A stretch of DNA of 64,000 nucleotides from Methylocystis heyeri. Lineage in GTDB: Bacteria > Pseudomonadota > Alphaproteobacteria > Rhizobiales > Beijerinckiaceae. Of the stretch, positions 50,767 to 61,200 are shown piece after piece. Where the stretch lies: positions 2,294,001 through 2,358,000 of the forward strand of contig NZ_CP046052.1 of assembly GCF_004802635.2 (NCBI RefSeq), read 5' to 3'. The notes under the pieces are model-generated. The model saw nothing but the letters and a program-made list of their open reading frames with translations, did not search any database and was not told the DNA's origin. Position 1 is the stretch's first letter. Each line of letters starts with the position of its first letter. Position numbers and translations under genes: made by a program.

Positions 50767-51173
50767 TCGTTTACAACAATCCCATATTCGATCAAGCCGT
50801 GATCGACGAGAGTCAGGCGCACTTCGCGCGCGAGACAGATATGTCCATGGTTCGCGTTGACCCGGTGCGCGGTGTCACGCTCGGGGGCGCTCTATATACA
50901 GAATACAACGGTCATTCCGTGCAAATGCACGTCGCCGGCCTCGCTCCGAATTGGCTCAACAGGAAGCTTCTCCGACAAGCGTTCGAGTTTCCGTTCGAGC
51001 ATTTAAAAGTCAAAAAGATATTCGGGCTCGTAGAAGCAGCAAACACTATTGCGCTTGACTTTGACTTGCATTTAGGGTTTATTGAAGAGGCGCGTATTGG
51101 CGACGTTTTTACATCTGGCGACATGGTGGTGCTGGCTATGTATCGCCATAACTGCCGGTTCCTGCCGAAATAG
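50763..51173 (+). CDS. Phage GNAT-like acetyltransferase
   Basis: A 136-aa protein with GNAT character: NRKLLRQAFEFPFEHLKVKK, IFGLVEAANTIALDFDLHLG and FIEEA. The AcCoA loop is not canonical (Q/R-x-x-G-x-G/A not visible), as in the small GNAT proteins often found among podoviral virion genes. Function unknown; activity uncertain. Translationally coupled to the gene before it. Confidence 0.65.
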   Translation: MIVYNNPIFDQAVIDESQAHFARETDMSMVRVDPVRGVTLGGALYTEYNGHSVQMHVAGLAPNWLNRKLLRQAFEFPFEHLKVKKIFGLVEAANTIALDFDLHLGFIEEARIGDVFTSGDMVVLAMYRHNCRFLPK

Positions 51174-51188
51174 GACGGAGTTACCCTG

Positions 51189-52292
51189 ATGGGTAAGGGC
51201 GGAAGCGGAGCGGCCACGGGCGGCGATATGATGTCCGCCTTTGCGAGCATGCAGGCGGCGCAGGAGCAATATGCGCTCGGCATGCAGCAGCTCGATTGGG
51301 CGAAGGGCGTTTACAACGACCAGAAGCCATATATGCAGCAGGAAGCGCAAAACCAAATCGACGCGCAAACGCAGTCGAACAACTTCGCGCAGCAGCAGCA
51401 GCAGTTCTACACGAACACGTATCAGCCCATGGAGCAGCAGTTCGCCCAGACTGCGCAGAATTGGGACACGAACGCGCGCGAGCAGCAGAACGCCGGAGCC
51501 GCCGAGGCTACCACGTCGAGCCAGTTCGATCAGGCGCGCACTGCGGCGCAGAGCCAATTGGAGTCATTCGGCGTCGATCCGAGTTCCACCCGATATGCGG
51601 CCCTTGACGTAGGATCGCGTGCGCAGCAGGCCGCAGCGAGCGCCTCTGCGGGCAATACTGCGATCCAGAATACGAAGATGCAGGGGCTCGCGCTCCAGTC
51701 GCAGGCGATCAACACCGGGCGCGGCTACCCGTCCGCCATCAACCAGACGACAGGAACCGGGTCCGCTGCCGGCTCGGCTGGCGCGAACACGCTCAATTCG
51801 TCGTTCTCGACTGGCGCGAACGCCATGAACGGGGCGTCTACGTGGTTCAACGCCGGCAACAGCGCCATGGCGAACGTCAACAATGCGTGGGGCAACTACA
51901 ACACCGCGTATCAGGCGGGCCAGAACAGCTCGTCCGGCATCGGTGGCATTCTGGGAACCGTCCTCGGAAGCGTCGCCGGGAAACTCACCTTCGCCGAAGG
52001 TGGCGAGGTCCCAGACCAGCCACAAGAGCAGGCCCCGGCGCAGGCTATCGACCGCGGCAGCTTTGCAGGGCACCACGTCCCGGCGGCGGCTTCTCCCACT
52101 GGTGGCCGCGCCATTGACGACGTTCCGGCGCGTCTCAATGTAGACGAGTTCGTCATCCCGAGGGACGTTGTGCACTGGGAAGGCGAGAAGGCCATGTATG
52201 GGCTTATCGAGAAGGCCCAGAAAGAGCGCGCCCACAAGGAGTCCACCACGCACATTCGCCCCGGAACGATGGCGATACCGCAGGCGGCGTAA
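51189..52292 (+). CDS. Putative internal virion protein (367 aa)
   Basis: A 367-aa Q/A-rich helical protein (QQQQFYTNTYQPMEQQFAQT; SQFDQARTAAQSQLESFGVD). C-terminal ~80 residues include VPARLNVDEFVIPRDVVHWE, a motif found in proteins that precede the internal transglycosylase protein in T7-like phages. The start ATG lies inside palindrome 51181 (spacer CTGATG). Probably part of the ejected core. Confidence 0.65.
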   Translation: MGKGGSGAATGGDMMSAFASMQAAQEQYALGMQQLDWAKGVYNDQKPYMQQEAQNQIDAQTQSNNFAQQQQQFYTNTYQPMEQQFAQTAQNWDTNAREQQNAGAAEATTSSQFDQARTAAQSQLESFGVDPSSTRYAALDVGSRAQQAAASASAGNTAIQNTKMQGLALQSQAINTGRGYPSAINQTTGTGSAAGSAGANTLNSSFSTGANAMNGASTWFNAGNSAMANVNNAWGNYNTAYQAGQNSSSGIGGILGTVLGSVAGKLTFAEGGEVPDQPQEQAPAQAIDRGSFAGHHVPAAASPTGGRAIDDVPARLNVDEFVIPRDVVHWEGEKAMYGLIEKAQKERAHKESTTHIRPGTMAIPQAA

Positions 52293-52322
52293 TTACCCTC
52301 TCGGGTAAACAAGGAGGGCAGT

Positions 52323-55262
52323 ATGTCACGTCTCGGGAATGACGTTAAGGACTTTATCGCAGCGTTCACTGCCATGCAGAAGAATGCGCGCGATGACCGC
52401 CATCAGCAGATGATGGAGCGTTACTACGCCGCGCTCATAAACAACGCCAATGCCAAGGGCATAAAGCCGGCGCAGGACGCTTACAACGCAGGCTTCAACG
52501 GAGCCATACCGCAGGGCAGCTCATCCGGCGGCACGAGCGCGGGCGGCGGCTCCGGTGCGGCCCCCGCAGCACCATCGGCCCCCGCTGGCGGCGGCTCCGG
52601 TGCGGCCCCCGCAGCACACGCATCCGGCGGTGGATACAACCCTGCGAATGCCCCGGCGTTCCTTGACGATACGGCGCGTTCGCACGGCATTGACCCTGAC
52701 TATCTCAAGCGAACGGCGTGGATCGAGAGCAAGTTCAATCCGACCGCGCACGCAGGCAGTTCGTCCGCTGGAGGCATGTTCCAATTCACGAACGACACTG
52801 CGCGACAGTATGGGTTGGCAAATAAGAATGACCCACGCGCGAGCGCCGATGCGGCGGCTCGGCTCGCGCACGACAATTCGCTAGTTTTAAGCCGCGACCT
52901 CGGCAGAACGCCGACCAATGCGGAGCTTTACCTAGCGCACCAGCAGGGCGCGGGCTCGGCGGCGAGGTTGCTGAACAACCCTAACGCTTCTGCCGTGAGC
53001 ATTGTCGGTCATGACGCTGTAGTCAACAACGGCGGCAATGCGAACATGACCGCAGGGCAGTTCGCGAACCTCTGGCTTAACAAATACAACTCGCTCGGGG
53101 GCGCATCCTCGCCAGCGCAGCAACAGAGGCAGCAGGCCATTGCGACCCCCGATGGCAGCCAACTCGCATCGCCCGCTGCTCCTGCGCCAGCGCAATCTGG
53201 GGCAGATTTTAGCGCCGACCCTGCACAGAAACAAAAACAGCGCGAGTTCGACGCTGCACACGGACGCGCGCAGGCTGCGGACGCAGCTCCGACACCGCCG
53301 GAGAAGCCGGACGATCTTGCGCAGACAAACGCACCCGACACGCCAACCCCTCCGGCTCGCCCTAACGACCTCTCCCAGAATACCTCTTCGGGTAACTCGC
53401 AGCCTGCCCCCGCCCCTGCGCAGCCCCAGCCCCAGCAAGTCGCGTCGAGCGACGACAGCGAAGACCAGATCGCGGACGACGAGGCGGCCATAGACGGCGG
53501 CGAATACGCGCGCGGCGGGAAGGTTCAGGCCATCCGCACATTCGCGTCCGGCGGCCCTGTATTCGCCGACGATGACGAGAGCGATGACGAGGAGACCGAG
53601 ACGCCCGGAGAGCCTGACGAGCCGGAAGGCGTAGAGGCGCAGGAAGCACGTTCTCCGGGCTCGACGATGCGAGCTATCGACACGACGCCAACGCTACCCG
53701 TTGGCGCTGCGCAGGGAGCCGCGACGCAGGGCGGTGAATGGAAACCCGCCTCCCTGCCGGACATATTGCAGAGCGTTGGAAGCTGGCTTTCCGAGAAGCT
53801 CGGCGGTTTCGGCAAGGGTGCGATTGGCCAGCCGTCGCCGGAAGCCCATGCGATGCTGTCCGGCAAAGACGCAATGCACCCACAGGATATGGCGACCATT
53901 GCGCAGATGGTCGATCCGCACAACGAGCTTGAGCACAGCATCCGCATGACGCGCGGGTTGCAGGCGATGTATAACTACTATGCCGCCAACGGCGACCTCA
54001 ATCATGCGCAGCAGGCGGCGGCGTCCATGCTCAATGGAGCGCGTCTTTCCGCGGCAAAGCTCGGATCGCAGGCCGCCGCCGACATGCAGCACGGGGATAC
54101 GAGCGGCGCGGTGGACAAGCTTCTCGCCGCAGACAACAGCATTCCAAACGGGCGCGTGACGAAGGCGCAGCCCATGCAGGATGGCACGTATGGCGTCATC
54201 CAGACAGACGAACACGGGCATGTGACTTATCAGGGGCGCGTCACCCCGGATATGATCCTTGCTGCCGCCAACGGCCTCGCCAACGGCTCCGAGTTCTGGA
54301 AGCAGATGGAGGCCGCAGCAGGCAAGAAATACAGCGCTCCTTCCGGCCCGTCGCAGGCTTATCAAGCCTACATGGGCGGACAGGGGGGAGGAGGGGGCTC
54401 CCCGGCTGGGGGCGTGCCGGGTGGAGCCCCCTCCCAACCCTCACAGGCGATTGATACCCAAGGAGGTAACGGCGCGAGCCCAATGGCTATGCCAACTGCC
54501 GAGCAGTGGTCCCAGATGACGCCGCATGAACAGAAAGCAATCCTGCAACGCAATCAGATGAACCAATCGCAGATGCAGTATCAGCGACAAGTCCAGCGCG
54601 ACCAAGCGATTGACACGCGCAATGCGAATGCGGACGCAAGGCAGGCGAGGCAAGACGAACGCCAGAGCCGGCTCGATGCGCAGCACGATGAAGACCGGCA
54701 GGCGAAGCTTAACGCCCCGCCGAAGCCCATGAGCGTTGGCGACCGTGGGAAGCTAGGCGAGCAGATACATGCGCACGCAGACGAGCTGGGCACGCAGCTT
54801 CCGACCTCGGCGCCATCGGAGTCTCCGGGTGCGCTCACAAAGCCGCAGTTCGACAAGTTGCGGCCACATTTGAGCAGCGTCGCCGGGCAGTTCGCTATGC
54901 ACAACGAAATGTCTCCAGCGGAGGCCATGGACGCAGCCAATCGGATTTCGTCCGTCAATCCGCACGCCCCTGACCAAAAGCCATATTCAGTCAAGCCCGG
55001 AGCCAAGGGCGCAGTCGCTCTCACCATGCAGGACGGGACTGAATACGCCCTGTCCAGACAAGGCTACGCCAGCTTGGAAGCCCTGCGAGCCGAGCGGCTG
55101 AAGGTGCTACAGGGAGAGGAACTCGCCCGCCAGAATAGTCCGGGGGCAAAGGCCGGCGCAGCCGTGGAAAGGATCGGCGGGGCCGTCGGAAAGGCCGTTG
55201 ACGAGACCGTTCACAACCGAGAGGGGCTCGGTCCGACGAACTTCTCTTTCGAACCGATGTGA
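52323..55262 (+). CDS. Internal virion protein with lytic transglycosylase domain
   Basis: A 979-aa protein. Residues ~110-240 form an SLT-type transglycosylase (ARSHGIDPDYLKRTAWIESK with catalytic E ~137; SSAGGMFQFTNDTARQYGLA). T7 gp16-like proteins use this to open peptidoglycan during DNA ejection. Then long low-complexity P/A/Q and acidic regions, and helical parts (MNQSQMQYQRQVQRDQAIDT). Two palindromes (53380, 54454) fall in frame in the linkers. SD AAGGAGGG upstream. Confidence 0.82.
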   Translation: MSRLGNDVKDFIAAFTAMQKNARDDRHQQMMERYYAALINNANAKGIKPAQDAYNAGFNGAIPQGSSSGGTSAGGGSGAAPAAPSAPAGGGSGAAPAAHASGGGYNPANAPAFLDDTARSHGIDPDYLKRTAWIESKFNPTAHAGSSSAGGMFQFTNDTARQYGLANKNDPRASADAAARLAHDNSLVLSRDLGRTPTNAELYLAHQQGAGSAARLLNNPNASAVSIVGHDAVVNNGGNANMTAGQFANLWLNKYNSLGGASSPAQQQRQQAIATPDGSQLASPAAPAPAQSGADFSADPAQKQKQREFDAAHGRAQAADAAPTPPEKPDDLAQTNAPDTPTPPARPNDLSQNTSSGNSQPAPAPAQPQPQQVASSDDSEDQIADDEAAIDGGEYARGGKVQAIRTFASGGPVFADDDESDDEETETPGEPDEPEGVEAQEARSPGSTMRAIDTTPTLPVGAAQGAATQGGEWKPASLPDILQSVGSWLSEKLGGFGKGAIGQPSPEAHAMLSGKDAMHPQDMATIAQMVDPHNELEHSIRMTRGLQAMYNYYAANGDLNHAQQAAASMLNGARLSAAKLGSQAAADMQHGDTSGAVDKLLAADNSIPNGRVTKAQPMQDGTYGVIQTDEHGHVTYQGRVTPDMILAAANGLANGSEFWKQMEAAAGKKYSAPSGPSQAYQAYMGGQGGGGGSPAGGVPGGAPSQPSQAIDTQGGNGASPMAMPTAEQWSQMTPHEQKAILQRNQMNQSQMQYQRQVQRDQAIDTRNANADARQARQDERQSRLDAQHDEDRQAKLNAPPKPMSVGDRGKLGEQIHAHADELGTQLPTSAPSESPGALTKPQFDKLRPHLSSVAGQFAMHNEMSPAEAMDAANRISSVNPHAPDQKPYSVKPGAKGAVALTMQDGTEYALSRQGYASLEALRAERLKVLQGEELARQNSPGAKAGAAVERIGGAVGKAVDETVHNREGLGPTNFSFEPM

Positions 55263-55271
55263 TGCGAAGCC

Positions 55272-58200
55272 ATGGCTGACGATAAGAACACAGATTTCGA
55301 CCCGAGATGGATGGCTCCTTCGCTTCTCACCACGCCGGAGAAGACAGAGACCGGGGCTAGCCTTCTAGACATTCCGAAAGCCGTTGGCGTTGGAGCCGGC
55401 GAGCTGGCGCAACAGGCCATATCCACGGGGCGTTATGGGCTCGCAAAGGCGGGCTTCAACAATGCTGCCGAGGCCGCCCGTGGCGTTGGCGAGCTGGCCG
55501 GAGCCGGGACGGAGGCGCTTCGCGGGAGCATTACCCCCGGAGGTAGGCGGGCCATGGACGCCCAGCTTATCCCCGATGCGGACCACGCGAGCGTGTTCGA
55601 GTCCCCTGTCTCGACCATGGCGATGAAGGCCGCTGGAGCCGCAGCCCCCGTGGCAGCGTCAATGGCTCTGCCGGAGGCGCGCGCTGCACAGGCCATCGGT
55701 GGCGCTGCGTTGCAGACCGGGCAGAACATTGACAGCACATATCGCGCAGCAGACGCAGCGACACAGAACTCTGACCAGAGCCAGCAAGTTGTCGATCAGG
55801 CGCTAACCCCCAAGAGCCTTGCGGCGGGAGCTGCGGCTGGCGCGCTTGCTGGCGGCGTGCTCGGTCCCATGTTCCACGGCTCCGGCGGGGCTAATGGCGT
55901 TGCGGACACCGCCAAACGTGTCGGCACTGGCGCGCTCGAAGGCGGCGCTGCCATGGGCGTTGCTGGCGCGCAGGGTGACGTTTCGCAGCAGAACGTCGAA
56001 CAGGCAATCGACCCGTCCCTACCCTATAATTTGAAGCGCACGCTCAAGGCCGGCGTGAATGCGGGGTTTGAGGGTGCTGCGCTTGGCGGCGCGGCAGCAG
56101 GCGTGACGGGCAACTCCGGGCGATCCGCAACGAAATACGACAAAGGGGCGACGCCGGACGCGGTGGCCGGAGCCACTCCGGCGCAGGCAAAGCCGCTCAT
56201 GCTGCCGAGCCCCCTATCCCCCGACGTAGCTCAAGAGGCTGCGCTTGCGTCCGGCAGGGATGCGCCCAGCGTAATCAACCAAGGCGCAGGACAGCAGCCT
56301 CTAGGACTTCCCGGCCCAGCCCCAAAACAGGCGATCCCTCTGCCGGAGGGCTTCGCTGGCCGCATGGACCGTCCGCCGGACTACAACGACCCGACGATAC
56401 TCGACGCCATGGCGCAGCGCCAGAACGGCGAGCAAGCGCCCACGCCAAACCCTGCGTCTTCGGACCAGCCCCTTCCGCCGGATATGGCGCAACGGTTTCA
56501 GCGTTCGAACATCGAGAATACGCAGCGTCCGCCGTTGCAGGCACTACCTGCCCCGGAGGCCAAGCGATCCGTTCCGTTTCCCGACAACTACACGGGAAGC
56601 ACGGAGCGCGCGCCGGAATACAACGATCCGGCCATTCTCGACACGTTGAAACAGAACCAGCGTCCGCCGCTGGAGCCCTTACCCGAACCGGGTAACGAGG
56701 CCCCTGCCGGCGTGTCGTCCGACACTCCACTTCCGGCGGGCGTCAACCCGGATGTTATGGCCACGATCCAGAAGGCCGCGAAGCCGGGCGTCGGGTCGAA
56801 GGGCGAAGAGGCCATCGCCAAATCCAAGAGCCGCAAGGAGCCCACCCCGGAGCCAGTCAAAGAGGCAACCACCGAGGCATCCCAAGAGCCCGTGCGCGAG
56901 TCCCGCGTTCTGCGTGACGTTTCGGACGAGGCGGTTGCACGCGATCAGTCCATTCAGGAAGAGAACAACGCCACCGTTCGCGAGAACTTGCAGGGTATGG
57001 AGCCCAAGCCCGAGGCGGGTTCCGGTGCCGGCCACAGGACCAAAGCCGAGAAAGAGGCGCGCGCGAACAATAACGCCGTCGCTGATAAGGTTGTGGAGAA
57101 GTTCAAGCCGAAGGAAAACGAGACCGCTGGCCAGCGTAAAGACCGCGCTGCGCAGATGGTCAAGACCGCACTAGAAGAGGGTTGGAAGAAGCCGGGCACG
57201 GTCAAGGATACGAACCTTGCCGATCACGGGCACAGCCCCGCGTCCATGTTGCTGACAGAGGCGCAGCGGCTCATAAGCAAGAGCAAAAACGCCTCTGACA
57301 CGCACTTCGATATGTCGGAACGCCTTCTCCGCGCCGGCACGCCGGAGGACATAAAGTCGTATTTAGACATGCGCCGGCAGCAGGGACAGGATGTCATGGC
57401 TGCGCGGAACGGCGTGAAGACGCAAGCCGAGCGCGAGGCTTCGCTGGGGCATTCGGAAGAGGTCGCCGACAGGCCACAAACCACAGAGTCCGAGTTTCAC
57501 GAGACGCCCGAGCCAGAGACCGTATCCGAGCGCCGGGCAGCGGAGGCCCAGCATGAAGCCGAGGCAAAAGCCCAGCGCGAAAAAACGGCGCAAGACCGGG
57601 CGGCACTCCCTCCTACCGAGGGAGGTATTGCTGGCGAGAGCAAAGCTGGCACGTTCAAAGTTGAGACCGTGAAACGTCGCAGCGTTACCCCTCCGGGTAA
57701 GGCAAAGGTGCTCGACGCGATCAAAGCCAAGACGGAACCCAAGCTCGAAGGGAAGGAAGGCGTAGCGAGAGCGCGCCTCGACGTTAACACAAACCCTACC
57801 GAGGCCCAGAAGCGGGCCGGAAACTACGCGAAGGGACACGTCAAGTTCGAAGAACACCCCGTAGCGATTGAGAACCCGAAGGGCTCCGAGCGTTCCGGCG
57901 TAGACACGAACGGCGAGCCATGGTCGCACACCATGCCGACGGACTACGGCTATATCAAAGGGACGAAGGGTCACGACAAGGACGCGGTGGATGCGTTTAT
58001 CGGGCCGCACGGTGAGACCGGCAAGGCGTATGTCATCAACCAACGCGACCTCTCGACGGGCGCACTTGACGAACATAAGGTTGTGTTCGGCACGCGATCC
58101 GTTGCGGAGGCAAAGGCGCTCTATGACAAGTCGTTTGGCGATGGCACTGGCCGGGCTCGCAGGCACTCTATAGCCGAGGTAACGCCGGACCAGCTAAAGC

Positions 58201-61200
58201 ATTGGCTTCGTCATGGCGACATGAACAAGCCGTATGCGCCGCACGGAAGCATATGGTCTGCCGCAGGCACACATACGTTCGTACCGACGCACTCAACGAC
58301 GCTTAGAGAAATGCTGCCGAAGCTTGCGCTACAGCGCCGCAAAGATGGCAGCATACAATCGTATATAGCGAGGCAGTTGCGGCATATCGTCGGCGATACT
58401 CCCGTGCATATCGTGGACGAGTCTGCAATCAGCGCCATGCGTTATGACACCGTGGGGCATTACGATCCCATGCACGGCCATATAGTGGTGAGGGCGACTG
58501 GCGACGCGGCCAAGTTGACGCATCGTGTTTTACACGAGGCTGTCCACGCCGCTACATGGCTTAAAATATACAAATCGAAGCGCCTGCAAGATACGCTGCG
58601 CAGCATAATGGACGACATACGCGAAGAGACGCCAAACCACTACGGCATGACGAACCCCCATGAGTTTATCGCAGAGGCGTTCGGAAACGAAGAGTTTCAG
58701 AATATGCTGGCTGCGTCGCCAATATCCGACGCACTGGCTGCGAAGCTCGGGCTGGGGGCTGACGCGAAACGGACAATGTGGCAGGCCGTAACGGATTTTG
58801 TCCGCAGGATCGTCGGGCTACAACCGCATGTGCATACGGCGCTAGACGCCATAATGCGCGTTTCAGAACGTATGAAGCAAGGCGATTTCGACGCCGAGCA
58901 TCCGCACGTTGAGAGCTTGCGCGATAGATTTGTGGCGCACCTAAAGGACGTTGAAGAAGTTCGAGACACCGCGCACGCCCAGCGCACGGCGCGACAAGTC
59001 GTGGATGATCTTGTCAACCGGATCGACGCTGCCGGGCGGGGCAAAGACCTCTCGCACTTCATGAAGACGCAGGCCGCGCAGCTCATGACCGGCCGTCAGC
59101 TCTACCAGATGACCCGGCACAAGACGGGGGAAGTGTTCTCAAGGGCGCATGAGGCCCTCAACGATGCTGCGGCGCGCATGGACACGCGCATGAAGCATCT
59201 GTTCGCCCCCGCATATGACATGGCGCGCGACGTTGCGGCCATGAGCAAGAAATACATGGGCGAGGACTGGCAGAATTATCTGGACCTTACCGACCGAGCG
59301 CAGCGCTACAACGTGCATCCAGACGTTGGGCTCGGCGACGCAAAGAACCGACACCTTGATTTGAGCCGCGAGAACACGAAGAAGGGCGACGAAGCCGCTG
59401 GCGCATTCATAAACTGGCAGGGTCGGTCCAAGCACGCTGAACTCGCGGCGCAATACAAGGCCCTGCCGGAAGAGCTGCAGAAGTTCTGGAATAGAACGCA
59501 GGACTTCTACGCAGAGCAGGCCAAGGGCGCAAAGGACGCAACGCTGTCCAAGATGCTCAACGGGACCGACTTACCGCCGGAGGTAAAGGCGAGCGCCAAG
59601 GCCGGTAAGGTGATGCTCGACGACACGAACGAGAAATACCACGGCGTCTTAAAAGCCACGAACAACGTCCACACAGCGTTCAAGCAGACAGGCCCCTATG
59701 CGCCGTCCTATCGCCGTGGTGACTGGATCACGCACGGCGAGCTGAAATACGCCAAGCCGACGGATGGCAAGCTCATAGACAAGCACACCTACGAGTTTGA
59801 CACTCGTGAGGCGGCGCACAAATACGCTACGAGTTTGGACCTTCCGACCTCGCACAAGACGGCATACTATGACTCGCTCACTGGCGAGCGATCCACCTAT
59901 GAGGGGGCAATCTCACGCGAGGGTGAGCCCATCGGGAAGTATCACGTCAAGGTAAATCCGCGCGTTTTCGAGGCCCATGAGACGCAACGCGCTGCCGGCG
60001 CACACCGGCAGGAAATGCTGGACAGCGGCAAGTTCGCCGACGTGCAGGAGGTCCAGAAACGCAACGATACCGTTGACGCCGGGCTTGAAATCTCAACGCC
60101 GCAGATGCAGGCCCTCATAGACAATGTGAGAAACTATGGCAGCCTCGGCGATAATGATCGCGCCGAGATATCGAAAGCTATTTCAGAAGCGGCTGTTACC
60201 ATGTATCCCGGCAATCGCTTCGCCAAGCGCATGTTGGGTAAGGGCCACACTCTCGGGCGTGACGAGGACATGGCGCGAGACTTCCTTGACTATGGGCGGT
60301 CGCTTTCATCGTATAGGGCTAAGGGAGAGTTCGCGCCGGAGATAAACCAGCACCTAGAGACCATGCGGAAGGATATAGACGCCAGCCGTTACCACGACAG
60401 CGTTACCGACAAGCAGGAAGTCTTCAAGAGCATCAAAGAGCGCCTTGGCCACATTGACACAGGCGCGCTCGGCGGCGACCTCAACCCGATCGTGCGCGAC
60501 GCCATGCTCTTGACGGGGCTCAAGCGCATGGCCAGCATTGGCCACGTCCTCATTCATATGGCGCACCCGTTCCAGATGTCGCTGCCCGTCCTTGCGTCGC
60601 GTCATGGCATGCGCGCTGCGGGCGAGATTGGCCGCGTCTACAAAGACGTATCAGCGCTGGACATTCTCAAGGAAGGCGGCGCAGGGTTCAAGCGCCTCAT
60701 ATCTGACCCGAACGCGCGGGCGACGAACTTCCTCACGACTGTAAGAGAGAGGCTCAGCAACCAGAAAGACGGGCGCGATCTAAACCGCATGCTCGACGCG
60801 CTCGTTGAGTCGGGGCACATCCACCCCGACAACATGTTTGACTTCACGAAATCTACCCCAGAGGGTAACGCTGCGCAGCGCGCTCTATACAGGGTGGACA
60901 ACGCATTCCGTGAAATCTCTGGCGCGGCTGAAATGGTCAACCGCATGGTTGACGCGATTGCAGCGTATCGCCTAGAGCGCTCTGCCGGTCATTCGCACGC
61001 CGAGGCTGTGAAGTATGCACAGGATACGGTAGCGTCTACACAGGGGCTTTATTCGGCGGCTAACCGCATACCGCTCGCCAAGAGCCAACTCGGTCGCATG
61101 GCGTTCCAGTTCAAGGGCTATGCACAGAACGTCATGGCATTGCTCGCCGAGAGCATGAACACGGCGCTGCACGACGTTGACCCTGCCACGCGCAAGGAAG

